Virus record (IMG/VR): IMGVR_UViG_3300023220_000125 | Location: 1 to 27,058 of that record | DNA: 27,058 bases | Strand: one strand, 5' to 3' | From: a virus | Shown: positions 13,487-22,018 of the stretch, in pieces | How positions within the stretch are numbered: position 1 is the stretch's first letter | Layout: each line of letters opens with the position of its first letter | The notes under the pieces: generated by a model | Seen by the model: only the letters and a program-made list of their open reading frames with translations | What the model was told of the DNA's origin: nothing | The model's database searches: none | Position numbers and translations under genes: made by a program

Positions 13487-14499
13487 TGTCAGCATTTACT
13501 ACATTTAATGGATTTAATGCTGGTGTTGGAGTGCTTCCTCTTGTTGCTGTTTATAACGAGGTATTCGGGGGTGTAAAATCTAGGGTATTCCATTCAGATG
13601 ACGATGGAGCTACATGGACTGAGAGTTCTACAGTAAACGCAGTTGAATTAAGCCGTTGTCAGTTTGGTAATGGCGTGTTTATGATTTGGGATATAAGTGA
13701 CGGCACTAAAAATGTAGAAACAAGTTCAGATGATGGCGTTACGTGGGTTACTCAAGGGGCGCCCGGAAGCGGAAACCAGATTACGGATATGGTCTTTGTC
13801 GGTGGAGCTTGGGTAGGAGCGCTTGTAAATGGTGATGTAATACGGTCTACTGATAATGGGGCTAATTGGAGTTCTGCTGTAGCAACGACATTAAGCACTT
13901 CTCAATCACCTAATCTTGGTTCGGACGGCTCTACAATTGTAGCTGCTGATTTTAACGGTGGATCACCAGAGATAAGCCGCTCAACAGACGCAGGCGCCAC
14001 TTGGAATGCTGTAGCATCCGTCCCGGCAAGTTCTGATTCTTCTTTCTCAGATTCTATTATAGGTAACAATAATTCATTTGTAATGACTCATGATGCAGCT
14101 AATGGTGATTGTATACAGAGTGCAGACGGCGGTGTTACGTGGACAGTTAGAAATGTTACTTCATCATTTGGTAGCTTCAGGTCGTTTAATGCCTTAGATA
14201 GTGGCTTCTTATTTATGAGTGGCAGCAAATCAAGTGCTAATTTCTCTAGCCCACTTGGTGTTTCTTGGTCAAGTGAAGGCACAACCGGTGTTGACCCAGA
14301 TCAACAAAGATCTGTGGGTACATATTCCAATAAGACGTTCGTTATAGGTAATTCTGGTACTTCAAACGGAGACGTTGCTATTTCAACAGACAACGCTGGC
14401 ACATGGTCAAATGTAGTTATTTGGACAATACCCGGGGGTGAGACTTGGGTAGGACAATCAATATGCGCTAAAACATCTAATAAAGTTAAACAGGATTAA
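13486..14499 (+). CDS. Seven-repeat Asp-box (BNR-like) beta-propeller virion protein
   Basis: The 337-residue product carries Asp-box motifs (S-x-D-x-G-x-T-W) at about residues 37 (SDDDGATW), 81 (SDDGVTW), 121 (STDNGANW), 166 (STDAGATW), 212 (SADGGVTW), 255 (SPLGVSW, degenerate) and 300 (STDNAGTW). Their spacing is 40 to 46 residues, as expected for one motif per blade of a seven-bladed propeller. Asp-boxes occur in sialidases, VPS10 domains and some phage proteins; they mark the fold, not the reaction. I did not find a convincing sialidase FRIP/YRIP motif or arginine triad, so binding is likelier than hydrolysis. Coupled to the fibre-like gene by TAATG. Probably a host-surface recognition protein. 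Confidence 0.75.
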   Translation: MSAFTTFNGFNAGVGVLPLVAVYNEVFGGVKSRVFHSDDDGATWTESSTVNAVELSRCQFGNGVFMIWDISDGTKNVETSSDDGVTWVTQGAPGSGNQITDMVFVGGAWVGALVNGDVIRSTDNGANWSSAVATTLSTSQSPNLGSDGSTIVAADFNGGSPEISRSTDAGATWNAVASVPASSDSSFSDSIIGNNNSFVMTHDAANGDCIQSADGGVTWTVRNVTSSFGSFRSFNALDSGFLFMSGSKSSANFSSPLGVSWSSEGTTGVDPDQQRSVGTYSNKTFVIGNSGTSNGDVAISTDNAGTWSNVVIWTIPGGETWVGQSICAKTSNKVKQD

Positions 14500-14502
14500 T
14501 TA

Positions 14503-16548
14503 ATGGTAAAGAAATACATACCAATACGAATTAATCCCGGAGAGAATCCCGCCGCTGATAGCACCAATGCATCTGCGAGCCAATGGACTGCTACCAATCG
14601 TGTAAGATTTTATAGAGGGTTTCCGGAGTCTATCGGAGGATGGGAATCATTCACGTTTGATGATGGCGCTACGATTGATGGGTGTGTTAGAAGGATTTAC
14701 AGCCAAGTAATCGGCTCTACAAACGTAGTGAACTTAATGATTGGTACTCATACGACCTTATACTCGTTAGTAGGTTCGCAATTAACTAATGTCACTCCTC
14801 AAGAAACATCCACTACAGCTATTGCGAATAGTTTAGACTCGGATTTTGTTGCCTTGGCTAATGATCCTATAGATACCGTTCTGTCTTCGACAACTCTTAC
14901 CATAAATGAAACTGGTGTAGAGGCATTCGTTGTGGCGGGTGACACAATTACTATTGCTGGGTCTGGTGCGGTCAACGGTGTTCCAGCTATTGAAATAAAT
15001 GCATCCCATGTGGTTCGTACGATAACGACTGATGAGTTTACCATAACTGTAGCAACTGCGGCTACTTCCACTGGATCAGGAGGTGGAGCATCTGTAACGC
15101 GCTCAAGTGGTATTGTAACAGTTAATGCCACTGCTCATGCCTTGGGTAATGGTGAGCGAGTTACTATCGCTGGTGCTGTTACTTTCGCAGGCTTGACATC
15201 GGGTAATCTTAATGCAGAACATATTATAAGGAATGTAGCCACAAATACATTCGACATTGTTATATCTGATCAAGCAACCTCCTCTGTATCTGGCGGGGGT
15301 GGAGCTAGCACTACTTTTGCGAAACAAATAGCTGATGGAGAGTGTGATCCTTCATTCGGTCGCGGTTATGGTGTTGGTAAATATGGCGTAGGCAAGTATG
15401 GTGTATCTAAAACATCAACAAGTCTTTTAACTTTGCCTCGTATATATTCCTTTGCTCGTTTCGGTACTAATTTAATATTAACTCCGGGTGAACAAACAGG
15501 TGTATTTACATGGGATGGTGATATAACGGCAGCTCCTGCGGCTTTAAGTAATGCTCCTACAGCAGTTAACTTAGTCTTTGTTAGTGATAATATAGTTGTT
15601 ACCTTTGGTGATTCTGATGTTGATAACCGTGTAAAATGGAGCGATCAGGGTGTTTCTACATTCTGGGATGTTACGGATAAAACAAGATTAGCTGGAGAGG
15701 ATGATATTGAAGGAGCTAATAAGTGGCTATCTCAAGTAAATGTTCGCGGTATTAATCTGTTATTCACTACTAATCAAGTTTATACAATGCGTTTTATTGG
15801 GCTTCCTTTTGTTTGGGAGTTCAAAGAATTAGATACGTCTAGTGGTATTATTGCTCAGAATGCACGGGCGGTTCATAATGGTGTCTGCTACTTTATGGGA
15901 ACAGATAACTTCTATCTATATGCTGGTGGTAGTGTGCAGGTAATACCGAACAATACGATTAGGAATGCTGTCTATGATGAACTGAATTCTACAGACCAGA
16001 CTAAAGTATTTGCTTGGGTAAATGAGAAGAATAACGAGATTTGGTTTCATTACCCTACTGGCACGAACACTGAGCCAGATAAGGTTGCTATTTACAGTAT
16101 TGAAGAGGGAACTTGGTGGAGGATTACATTAACTCGCACCGCTTCTGAAGCTCCTTACTTATCAACAGAGTTCCCACAGTTAACAGATGACGCAACAACT
16201 TTATTCAGGCATGAGAAGGGCGTGGATGATGATACATCTCCTATGAATTGGTCTATTACTTCACCTGTGATGTTGTTAACAAATGATATCGGCAGCTTGA
16301 AAAGATATATACCTGACAGTACCCAAACAGAAGATATTACAGTAAAAACAGACTTGTTCCTGTTCCCTCAGTTAACGGCTAATTCTAGTAAAACAAATAC
16401 AGTTACACCAACTACTGATAAGGTTGATATAATACAAAATGGCAGATATGTTCAATATACTATCTCTCAGAACGTCTTAGGTGGCGAGTGGAGAGCTGGT
16501 GAATGGCTTCAAGAAATAGATGGAGGTGAAACAGAATCGCGTGACTAG
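14503..16548 (+). CDS. Tail hub/DNA stabilisation protein, P22 gp10-like, with insert
   Basis: A 681-residue protein. The N-terminus (IRINPGENPAADSTNAS; TNRVRFYRGFPESIGGWESF) and the C-terminal two thirds (FGDSDVDNRVKWSDQGVSTFWD; GINLLFTTNQVYTMRFIG) resemble P22 gp10-type packaged-DNA stabilisation proteins. These form the hub that plugs the portal-adaptor channel and holds spikes. P22 gp10 has 472 residues; much of the extra length is residues 120-270, two tandem beta modules each with a TITIAG/VTIAG strand and a TTDEFTITV/ATNTFDIVI strand. Then comes a YGVGK-type repeat at 289-302. AGGA seven bases before ATG 14503 is the ribosome site. The hub call rests on overall pattern. Confidence 0.65.
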   Translation: MVKKYIPIRINPGENPAADSTNASASQWTATNRVRFYRGFPESIGGWESFTFDDGATIDGCVRRIYSQVIGSTNVVNLMIGTHTTLYSLVGSQLTNVTPQETSTTAIANSLDSDFVALANDPIDTVLSSTTLTINETGVEAFVVAGDTITIAGSGAVNGVPAIEINASHVVRTITTDEFTITVATAATSTGSGGGASVTRSSGIVTVNATAHALGNGERVTIAGAVTFAGLTSGNLNAEHIIRNVATNTFDIVISDQATSSVSGGGGASTTFAKQIADGECDPSFGRGYGVGKYGVGKYGVSKTSTSLLTLPRIYSFARFGTNLILTPGEQTGVFTWDGDITAAPAALSNAPTAVNLVFVSDNIVVTFGDSDVDNRVKWSDQGVSTFWDVTDKTRLAGEDDIEGANKWLSQVNVRGINLLFTTNQVYTMRFIGLPFVWEFKELDTSSGIIAQNARAVHNGVCYFMGTDNFYLYAGGSVQVIPNNTIRNAVYDELNSTDQTKVFAWVNEKNNEIWFHYPTGTNTEPDKVAIYSIEEGTWWRITLTRTASEAPYLSTEFPQLTDDATTLFRHEKGVDDDTSPMNWSITSPVMLLTNDIGSLKRYIPDSTQTEDITVKTDLFLFPQLTANSSKTNTVTPTTDKVDIIQNGRYVQYTISQNVLGGEWRAGEWLQEIDGGETESRD

Positions 16549-16963
16549 AACACCTTATAGATTATTGACATTAGATGAAGATGTAGTTGAAGTATTGCAA
16601 CACATCCTTCAGTTGAGAGAAGAAGAGGATATTCCTGATTTCACTAATATAACATCTCGCCTAACTCGTGGTGATATTTTTAGCACGATGGCAGACACAA
16701 CTACTGCAAGTATTATATTGGCTACTACAACATATCACATGGATGTTGATGCCACCTCTGGAGTTATAACGGTAACATTAGAGCCGTCCCCGGTAGATGG
16801 GCAAACACATAGCGTAGCAAAGACAGATGCAGGCGGGAATGCTGTAACCGTTAGTGGAAATGGAAAAAACATAAATGGAAGCGCGACAAGCTCGTTAGCT
16901 TCCCAATATGATACTGAACAATATATATTTATTGCTGATAACGACGAATGGAGGATTATCTAA
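16520..16963 (+). CDS. Small fibre-like tail protein, up to 147 aa
   Basis: The frame opens at ATG 16520 inside the hub gene; GTG 16541 (start VTRTPYRLL) is an alternative, since GGAGGTGA lies at 16522-16529, though it is rather far from it. The first 50 residues are helical and acidic (VVEVLQHILQLREEEDIPDF). The rest is a beta domain common at fibre ends: TYHMDVDATSGVITVTLEPS, then AGGNAVTVSGNGKNINGSA, then EQYIFIADNDEWRII. That pattern is typical of trimeric phage fibre or head-fibre domains. It overlaps the hub gene by about 29 bases and the next gene by one. Confidence 0.6.
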   Translation: MEVKQNRVTRTPYRLLTLDEDVVEVLQHILQLREEEDIPDFTNITSRLTRGDIFSTMADTTTASIILATTTYHMDVDATSGVITVTLEPSPVDGQTHSVAKTDAGGNAVTVSGNGKNINGSATSSLASQYDTEQYIFIADNDEWRII

Positions 16964-17349
16964 TGAAGATAAAGTTCTTTAACAAAGACGAACATTATGG
17001 TATAGTGTTGAAATGGTGGGAAAAAGTCCAAACACAGCCTAGCACAAACCTCCCGCCTACAGGTGTTATTGTTTTCGATGATGATGATAATGCCCTTTCC
17101 GCGGGTTGGATTTTAAACACCGACTTTACGAAGGCTATCTTTTGGGATTTTATATCTAATCCAGATATAAGGAAAGGTAGAAATGAATCAATAGATTTGT
17201 TGATTAAAGCTTTGGAAGAATATGCAATGCGCAAAGGTTACGAAGGAATGCTAGGAATGTCTAAAATAGATCGACTTTTAAAAAGGTCATTAAACCACGG
17301 TTATCAAGTAACCAAGGATAGTTACACCCTAATAGAGAAGGAGCTGTAA
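16963..17349 (+). CDS. GNAT-like acetyltransferase-fold protein
   Basis: Start ATG 16963 has GGAGG (16950-16954) eight bases before it and overlaps the previous stop. The 128-residue product has a shortened GNAT layout: strand TGVIVFDDDDNALSAGWIL, strand KAIFWDFISNPD, a basic RKGRN turn leading into a helix ESIDLLIKALEEYAMRKGY (pyrophosphate-binding region position), and a last helix/strand pair (RLLKRSLNHGYQV). GNAT-like proteins are often found in podovirus structural operons between tail and ejection genes. The acetyl-CoA loop is not a clean Q/R-x-x-G-x-G/A, so catalytic activity is uncertain. Fold call is moderate. Confidence 0.6.
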   Translation: MKIKFFNKDEHYGIVLKWWEKVQTQPSTNLPPTGVIVFDDDDNALSAGWILNTDFTKAIFWDFISNPDIRKGRNESIDLLIKALEEYAMRKGYEGMLGMSKIDRLLKRSLNHGYQVTKDSYTLIEKEL

Positions 17350-17350
17350 T

Positions 17351-18436
17351 ATGGTTGGTGATATACTAGGCGGATTATTCGGCGAAGAAGAACAACCGGG
17401 CGTACAGCGTTCCGGTCTTTCAGAACTTTTAAATATATTCCCTGAACTACAAGGTGTAGGGCAGGATGTTATTTCACGAGGTGTAGGGCTAGCAGGACAA
17501 GCAGATCCTTTCGCTCCCCCTTCTCTTACAGCGGGACAACAACAAGCATTGCAAACATTGGGAGGGGTTACGCCCTTTACTCCACAAGGTCAGTTTAGAC
17601 CTCAATTCGGATTTGGTCAGCGTGCTAGTGAAGCGTTCCAAGGTGCGAGAGATTTATTTGGTCAAGTAGACCCTGCTTTACAACAAGCTGGTCAGAGAAT
17701 ATCTGCTGGTGTTGACCCGATCACAGGACAAGAAATACAAACAGGTATATCTCAATTCTTTAATCCATTTGAAGAGCAGGTAGTTTCTAATGTTGCAAGG
17801 GAAGCGCAAGAAGCTGGTAGCACTGCGCTATCACAGCTAGCCGGACGGGCTACGGCTGCTGGTGGGTTTGGTGGGACGCGACAGGCTTTAATAGAATCGC
17901 AAGTACCCGGAATAGTCGCTCAACAAGTCGGGGATGTTTCTGCTAATCTCCGTAGAGCGGGCTTTGAAAGTGCTGCTGGCAGAGCTTTACAGAACCTCCA
18001 GTTTGGAAGATCCCAACAGCTTCAAGGTGCTGGATTAGGTATTCAACAGGCAGGACAATTCGCTGGTGCTGGTGCGCAATTAGGTGGATTAGGTCAACAG
18101 CTCTTTGGTGCAAGACAAGGTGTTCAAGGCATTCAATCACAGCAAATAAGTGATGCTTTAAGATTGGCTCAAGGACAATTACAAGCCGGACAACTTCCAC
18201 GAGAGATTTCTCAACAACAAGCACAAATACCTTTACAACAATTACAATTGTTACAGGGCTTAATTAGCGGCTTCCCTTCTGGTGGAACACAAGTAGGAGG
18301 AACACAGGCTACAGGTGGGCTATTGAGTGGTGGAGGTAATGTTCTTGGTGGTATTGGAACCTTATCAGGATTAGGATCGTCTGGTGGCACATTGGGTGGC
18401 TTTGGAAGTGGATTAGGTAGTTTCTTTGGATTTTAG
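17351..18436 (+). CDS. Candidate DNA-ejection protein 1, Gly/Gln-rich
   Basis: A 361-residue protein starting at ATG 17351 with AAGGAG seven bases before. It has a long helical Gln/Ala/Gly-rich body. The segment AQEAGSTALSQLAGRATAAG then GFGGTRQALIESQ resembles a motif recurring in podovirus internal or ejection proteins. The C-terminus is a long Gly/Ser/Leu-rich tail (GGLLSGGGNVLGGIGTLSG) ending LGSFFGF. Such proteins are packaged inside the head and leave before the DNA to build a channel across the envelope (P22 gp7/gp20-like role). It is the first of three consecutive genes of this kind. Confidence 0.65.
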   Translation: MVGDILGGLFGEEEQPGVQRSGLSELLNIFPELQGVGQDVISRGVGLAGQADPFAPPSLTAGQQQALQTLGGVTPFTPQGQFRPQFGFGQRASEAFQGARDLFGQVDPALQQAGQRISAGVDPITGQEIQTGISQFFNPFEEQVVSNVAREAQEAGSTALSQLAGRATAAGGFGGTRQALIESQVPGIVAQQVGDVSANLRRAGFESAAGRALQNLQFGRSQQLQGAGLGIQQAGQFAGAGAQLGGLGQQLFGARQGVQGIQSQQISDALRLAQGQLQAGQLPREISQQQAQIPLQQLQLLQGLISGFPSGGTQVGGTQATGGLLSGGGNVLGGIGTLSGLGSSGGTLGGFGSGLGSFFGF

Positions 18437-18446
18437 GAGATATTAA

Positions 18447-19415
18447 ATGGTAAATGGTTTAGATCAAAATTTATTAGGACTACTGGCTCTCACAAGAACA
18501 CCGGGTGGGCAGCAAGTAGCACAACAAGCGTTGCAACAGCAGGCTAGTCAATTAGCTCAACAGCAAGGGATACAACAGGCTGATATTCTTGGACAGGCTG
18601 GCTTTCCTGTATTAGGTCAGTTGGCTACAGCGGGAGTAGGTGTTCCAGAAATTACTAAGCTATTGGAACAAAGACGTATTGGTGAGAATCAAGCCGCTAC
18701 TAGGGAATTAATACAACAATCTTTAGGTGGCATTCAAGGGCAACCAGATATAACTGATATACAGCAGCAAGAGGCGCGAGGACGTGCTTTATTGTTATCT
18801 CCTCAAACTGCACCATTAGGACAATCAATTCTTAGAAGCGTTGAGTCTCAGAAAGTAGAGCAAAGAAGAGTGGCGGCAGAAACTCGCGGTGTTGAAATAA
18901 GTGAAAAGAAGATTGAGAAAGCCGCTAAGATACCGGGATTAGAGCTTATACCCGGACAATTACCTGATCCTACGAGTATTAGGAATGCTAGAAAGGCTGA
19001 GACTACTAGAAAAACATTAAACAGGACTCTTGATCGATTAAAGGGCTTGATTAGGGAAGCTGGTGGTACAGAGTTCTTGCCAACCAATACAAAACGTAAG
19101 CTTAAGCAAGAGATAGCAGGTGTGAGAAATACAATACGGGAATTAGCTGGAACTGGTGTATTAAACATTGGCGAGATACCTTTCCTAGAAGAACAATTCG
19201 GAAGTTTTGATCCTACAAATCCATTTAATGTTACGCTTAGTGAAGATGAATTAATATCTAATCTAGAGCAATTTAGACAAGGGCGCAATGAAGATTTTTC
19301 CATTCAAATACAAGGGCTTGGATTTAATGTAAAAGAGCCTATTGCTGTTCCTGAGCAGCAACCAGCAGCACCTGCAAATGTTATAAGATTTGACGCACAA
19401 GGGAATAGATTATAA
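18447..19415 (+). CDS. Candidate DNA-ejection protein 2, 322 aa
   Basis: ATG 18447 with AGGAG upstream. The first 110 residues are Gln-rich helices (QQVAQQALQQQASQLAQQQG), followed by helical charged segments (VESQKVEQRRVAAETRG; KTLNRTLDRLKGLIREAG) that look like coiled coil. The C-terminal part is mixed and ends NVIRFDAQGNRL, a short motif seen at the ends of internal virion proteins. No membrane segment. The stop overlaps the start of the next gene by one base. Role inferred from composition and from its place between two similar genes. Confidence 0.6.
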   Translation: MVNGLDQNLLGLLALTRTPGGQQVAQQALQQQASQLAQQQGIQQADILGQAGFPVLGQLATAGVGVPEITKLLEQRRIGENQAATRELIQQSLGGIQGQPDITDIQQQEARGRALLLSPQTAPLGQSILRSVESQKVEQRRVAAETRGVEISEKKIEKAAKIPGLELIPGQLPDPTSIRNARKAETTRKTLNRTLDRLKGLIREAGGTEFLPTNTKRKLKQEIAGVRNTIRELAGTGVLNIGEIPFLEEQFGSFDPTNPFNVTLSEDELISNLEQFRQGRNEDFSIQIQGLGFNVKEPIAVPEQQPAAPANVIRFDAQGNRL

Positions 19416-21571
19416 TGGTTATTCAAGCACAGTTAGCAGATGGTACAACATTAGAGTTTCCTGATGGAACTCCAGATAGTGTTATAAATAGTGCGGTTAA
19501 ATCACAATTGGGTGTAACCACTGTAGAGGCTCAACCTATTCCCCCTACTCCTGAGCAAGTCCCATTGGCTGATAGCTTGGCACAAGGCGCTGAAGACTTT
19601 TCAGTTGGACTAACTGCGGGTGTAGCACGCTTACCTTTGGGGGCTTCTCAACTAGCTACACAGGTTCTTGGTTCTGTATCTGATCCTACAGAGGGTAGAC
19701 AAGTTGCTGAACGATTCCAGCAAGCCCTTAGTGCAGAAACAAACAAGTTATTTAACCAAGGTGTTGATTTTAATACTGCGGTAGACCAAGCAAGAATTAA
19801 CGTACAAGAAGCTGGCATTCCTGATCCTTCACAGCTTACCCTAGGTGATGTACAGAGATCACAAGCATCCGTTGCCAGAGGAATTACTAAGGCAACAGAA
19901 CAAGCGAGCAAAACAAGTCCTATTCTAACCGCTGTTGGAGAGATAGCTGGAGAGGTTGGGCAATTAGCTCCTATTGGTGTCGGTGCAACTTCCCCACTTG
20001 CTATAGCTAAGGCTGGTGGATTGTTTGGCGCAATATCTGGTGGGCTTTCCCCTACAGGTGAAATTGTTGATGTTGGTCAAGATGTAAAGAATAGATTAAG
20101 AGATGCAACCATACAGGGTCTTGGTGGCGCTGCCTTTGGTGGATTGGCTGCGAAGGGTATTCAAAAGCTTCCTGCTGCTGCGGCTGCTGTAGCTGATGGA
20201 ATAGGCGGAGGTACAGATACTCTAAAGCGTGGTGTTTCTAAATTGCTAGGAATTAATCCTATTGCCGCAAGAGAATTCATTGATAGTGGTCTTGCTAATC
20301 AGGTTGCTGCTATAAGTGATTCAAATACTATAAGAGCCTTTGATCGCTTAACTGAGAAGCTTCCATTTGTCTCTAATGTTGTACAGAAATCAACAGATGC
20401 CACCTTATTAAAGATCAATCAGACTATTGATGCATTGGGAAGGTCTAAGGCTGTTACTCAGCAAGAAGCTGGTGAAATAATACAAAGAGGTGGAGAGCGT
20501 TTTGTCTCAAGATTTAAAGATATTTCTGATAAGTTATACAATCGTTTGGATGGTTTCATCCCTCCAGCAGAAGAATTTGGACTTGGTAATATTATCAAGC
20601 TTTCTCAAACCGTAAAGGGAAGGGCTGCTGGCGCTCCAAATCTACAAGAGGCGCTTCAGAAAAGTGAAGGCGCTCAAATGCTCAACTCTATATTAGAAGA
20701 TGCGGCGTTAAAAGGCGGCAAGCTAAGTTATGAAAATATAAAAAGATACAGAACCAGAATAGGTGAAAAGCTTAATGATGGGCATTTATTAAGTAGGGGA
20801 GAGAAGCCTATACTAAAAGAGGCTTATGGGGCGTTAACACAGGACATGAGGATTGCAGCGGAATCTAAAGGGCAAAGAGCGTTGACTGCTTTTGACCGTG
20901 CTAATAGATTCTATAACGATGGCGCTCAGAAGATCGAAAACACTATACAAAAGTTGATTAATGAGCAGGCTCCCGAAAGAGTCTTCAGGAATGCTGTTGC
21001 TCAAACTAAGATTGGTGACACGCGCGTAAGGGGAATATTTAAGACCCTTAACCCAGAAGAAAGAGAGATCCTTCGTGGCACTGTATTAAATGATCTTGGT
21101 CAAAGTGCAAATGGATTTAGCTTTAAGAAATTCATTACGGACTATAACAAAATAAGCCCAGAAGCTAAACGTACTATCTTTGGTGCAGAACATATGAACT
21201 CTCTAAATAAGCTTGGTGCGGTATCGCAAAGACTAGGCGAATTGCAAAGATTTGAAAATCCTTCTGGTACGGCTAACCAACTAGCTACTGCTGCTTTGTT
21301 TGGTGGTGGCTTGTTTGCTGAACCTGTTGTAGCTGGAACATCTCTTGTTGCTGGTAATCTAGGAGCGCGTTTGTTAAATAATCCATCATTCACTAGATGG
21401 CTGGCTAATGCGGCTACTAAAGAAATCAAACCAACACAGATAGGAACTGTTATACGTCAGTTGGAAGCGGTTGCTAAGAACAACCCGGAAATAGCTGGGG
21501 ATATAGGACAATATGCTACTAAGATTGGAATACTAGGAGAGTCACGAGTAGTTAATGGAGCGGCGAAGTGA
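19415..21571 (+). CDS. Candidate DNA-ejection protein 3, 718 aa, P22 gp16-like role
   Basis: The largest protein in the window. It begins MVIQAQLADGTTLEFPDGTP, a start pattern seen in virion injection proteins (L-x-DG-x-x-L-x-FPDGT). Small-residue hydrophobic stretches lie near residues 185-215 (SPLAIAKAGGLFGAISGG), 225-260 (GLGGAAFGGLAAKGIQ) and 630-655 (LATAALFGGGLFAEPVVAG), and could enter membranes. Between them is a long helical region with charged segments. Such composition suits a protein that partitions into the host inner membrane during ejection. No lysozyme or transglycosylase motif was recognised. Translation is probably coupled by TAATG, as the ribosome site is weak. Confidence 0.65.
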   Translation: MVIQAQLADGTTLEFPDGTPDSVINSAVKSQLGVTTVEAQPIPPTPEQVPLADSLAQGAEDFSVGLTAGVARLPLGASQLATQVLGSVSDPTEGRQVAERFQQALSAETNKLFNQGVDFNTAVDQARINVQEAGIPDPSQLTLGDVQRSQASVARGITKATEQASKTSPILTAVGEIAGEVGQLAPIGVGATSPLAIAKAGGLFGAISGGLSPTGEIVDVGQDVKNRLRDATIQGLGGAAFGGLAAKGIQKLPAAAAAVADGIGGGTDTLKRGVSKLLGINPIAAREFIDSGLANQVAAISDSNTIRAFDRLTEKLPFVSNVVQKSTDATLLKINQTIDALGRSKAVTQQEAGEIIQRGGERFVSRFKDISDKLYNRLDGFIPPAEEFGLGNIIKLSQTVKGRAAGAPNLQEALQKSEGAQMLNSILEDAALKGGKLSYENIKRYRTRIGEKLNDGHLLSRGEKPILKEAYGALTQDMRIAAESKGQRALTAFDRANRFYNDGAQKIENTIQKLINEQAPERVFRNAVAQTKIGDTRVRGIFKTLNPEEREILRGTVLNDLGQSANGFSFKKFITDYNKISPEAKRTIFGAEHMNSLNKLGAVSQRLGELQRFENPSGTANQLATAALFGGGLFAEPVVAGTSLVAGNLGARLLNNPSFTRWLANAATKEIKPTQIGTVIRQLEAVAKNNPEIAGDIGQYATKIGILGESRVVNGAAK

Positions 21572-21705
21572 TGATAGAAATACTTTCATTTATTATGTAC
21601 GCAATGTGTATATTTACTGTACTTTGTACTTCTGTGCTTGGTGTAGTATATTTATTTATGTTACTTGAAGAATTTTTAACTAAAAAGGAAAATAAAAATG
21701 TCTAG
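21571..21705 (+). CDS. Single-TM small protein, 44 aa
   Basis: ATG 21571 overlaps the previous stop by one base (TGATG); stop TAG at 21703-21705 overlaps the next start. After a short start (MIEILSFIMYAMCIFTVLCT), the hydrophobic run continues SVLGVVYLFMLL and ends with a charged tail EEFLTKKENKNV. One long membrane helix with a cytoplasmic charged tail is likely. No family was recognised; it could be a lysis accessory or a small membrane anchor. Confidence 0.6.
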   Translation: MIEILSFIMYAMCIFTVLCTSVLGVVYLFMLLEEFLTKKENKNV

Positions 21706-22018
21706 ACATGATTTAGGAACGTTAACTGCTGATGGCAGTACAACCGGACGAAAGATATATAATTCAAGAATGGGTAAAGAAGATACATATAATGTGTATG
21801 TTTTTGGAACATTCGGCAGTGGAACTGTCACTGTTGAAACCTCACCAGATTCAGGAACTACCTATGTTTCTGTTGGATCGGATGGTGTGTTCACGGCAAA
21901 TGGACAAGTTCAGCTAACCTTAAAGAGCGATGCTGAGACTCCTGTTCTGATTAGGGCGACTATTGCTGGCTCAACATCACCTGATGTAGATATTACATTA
22001 TTTGATGCGAGGGCGTAA
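21698..22018 (+). CDS. Beta-rich small virion protein, 106 aa
   Basis: ATG 21698 with AAGGA upstream, overlapping the small membrane gene by eight bases. The product begins MSRHDLGTLTADGSTTGRK and has a compact beta-sandwich pattern: YNVYVFGTFGSGTVTVETSP, TYVSVGSDGVFTANGQVQLT, and PVLIRATIAGS. This kind of short domain (a 'sample mean' like strand-turn-strand with SPDSGTTY) is frequent in phage structural regions near the fibre genes. The stop overlaps the next start, and the next gene encodes a lectin-like protein, so both may belong to the host-binding apparatus. Confidence 0.6.
   Translation: MSRHDLGTLTADGSTTGRKIYNSRMGKEDTYNVYVFGTFGSGTVTVETSPDSGTTYVSVGSDGVFTANGQVQLTLKSDAETPVLIRATIAGSTSPDVDITLFDARA

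Noticed and set aside
15355-15410. The YGVGK-type repeat as a DNA-level repeat element
   Set aside because: It is an in-frame coding repeat of about two and a half units, explained by the protein sequence.
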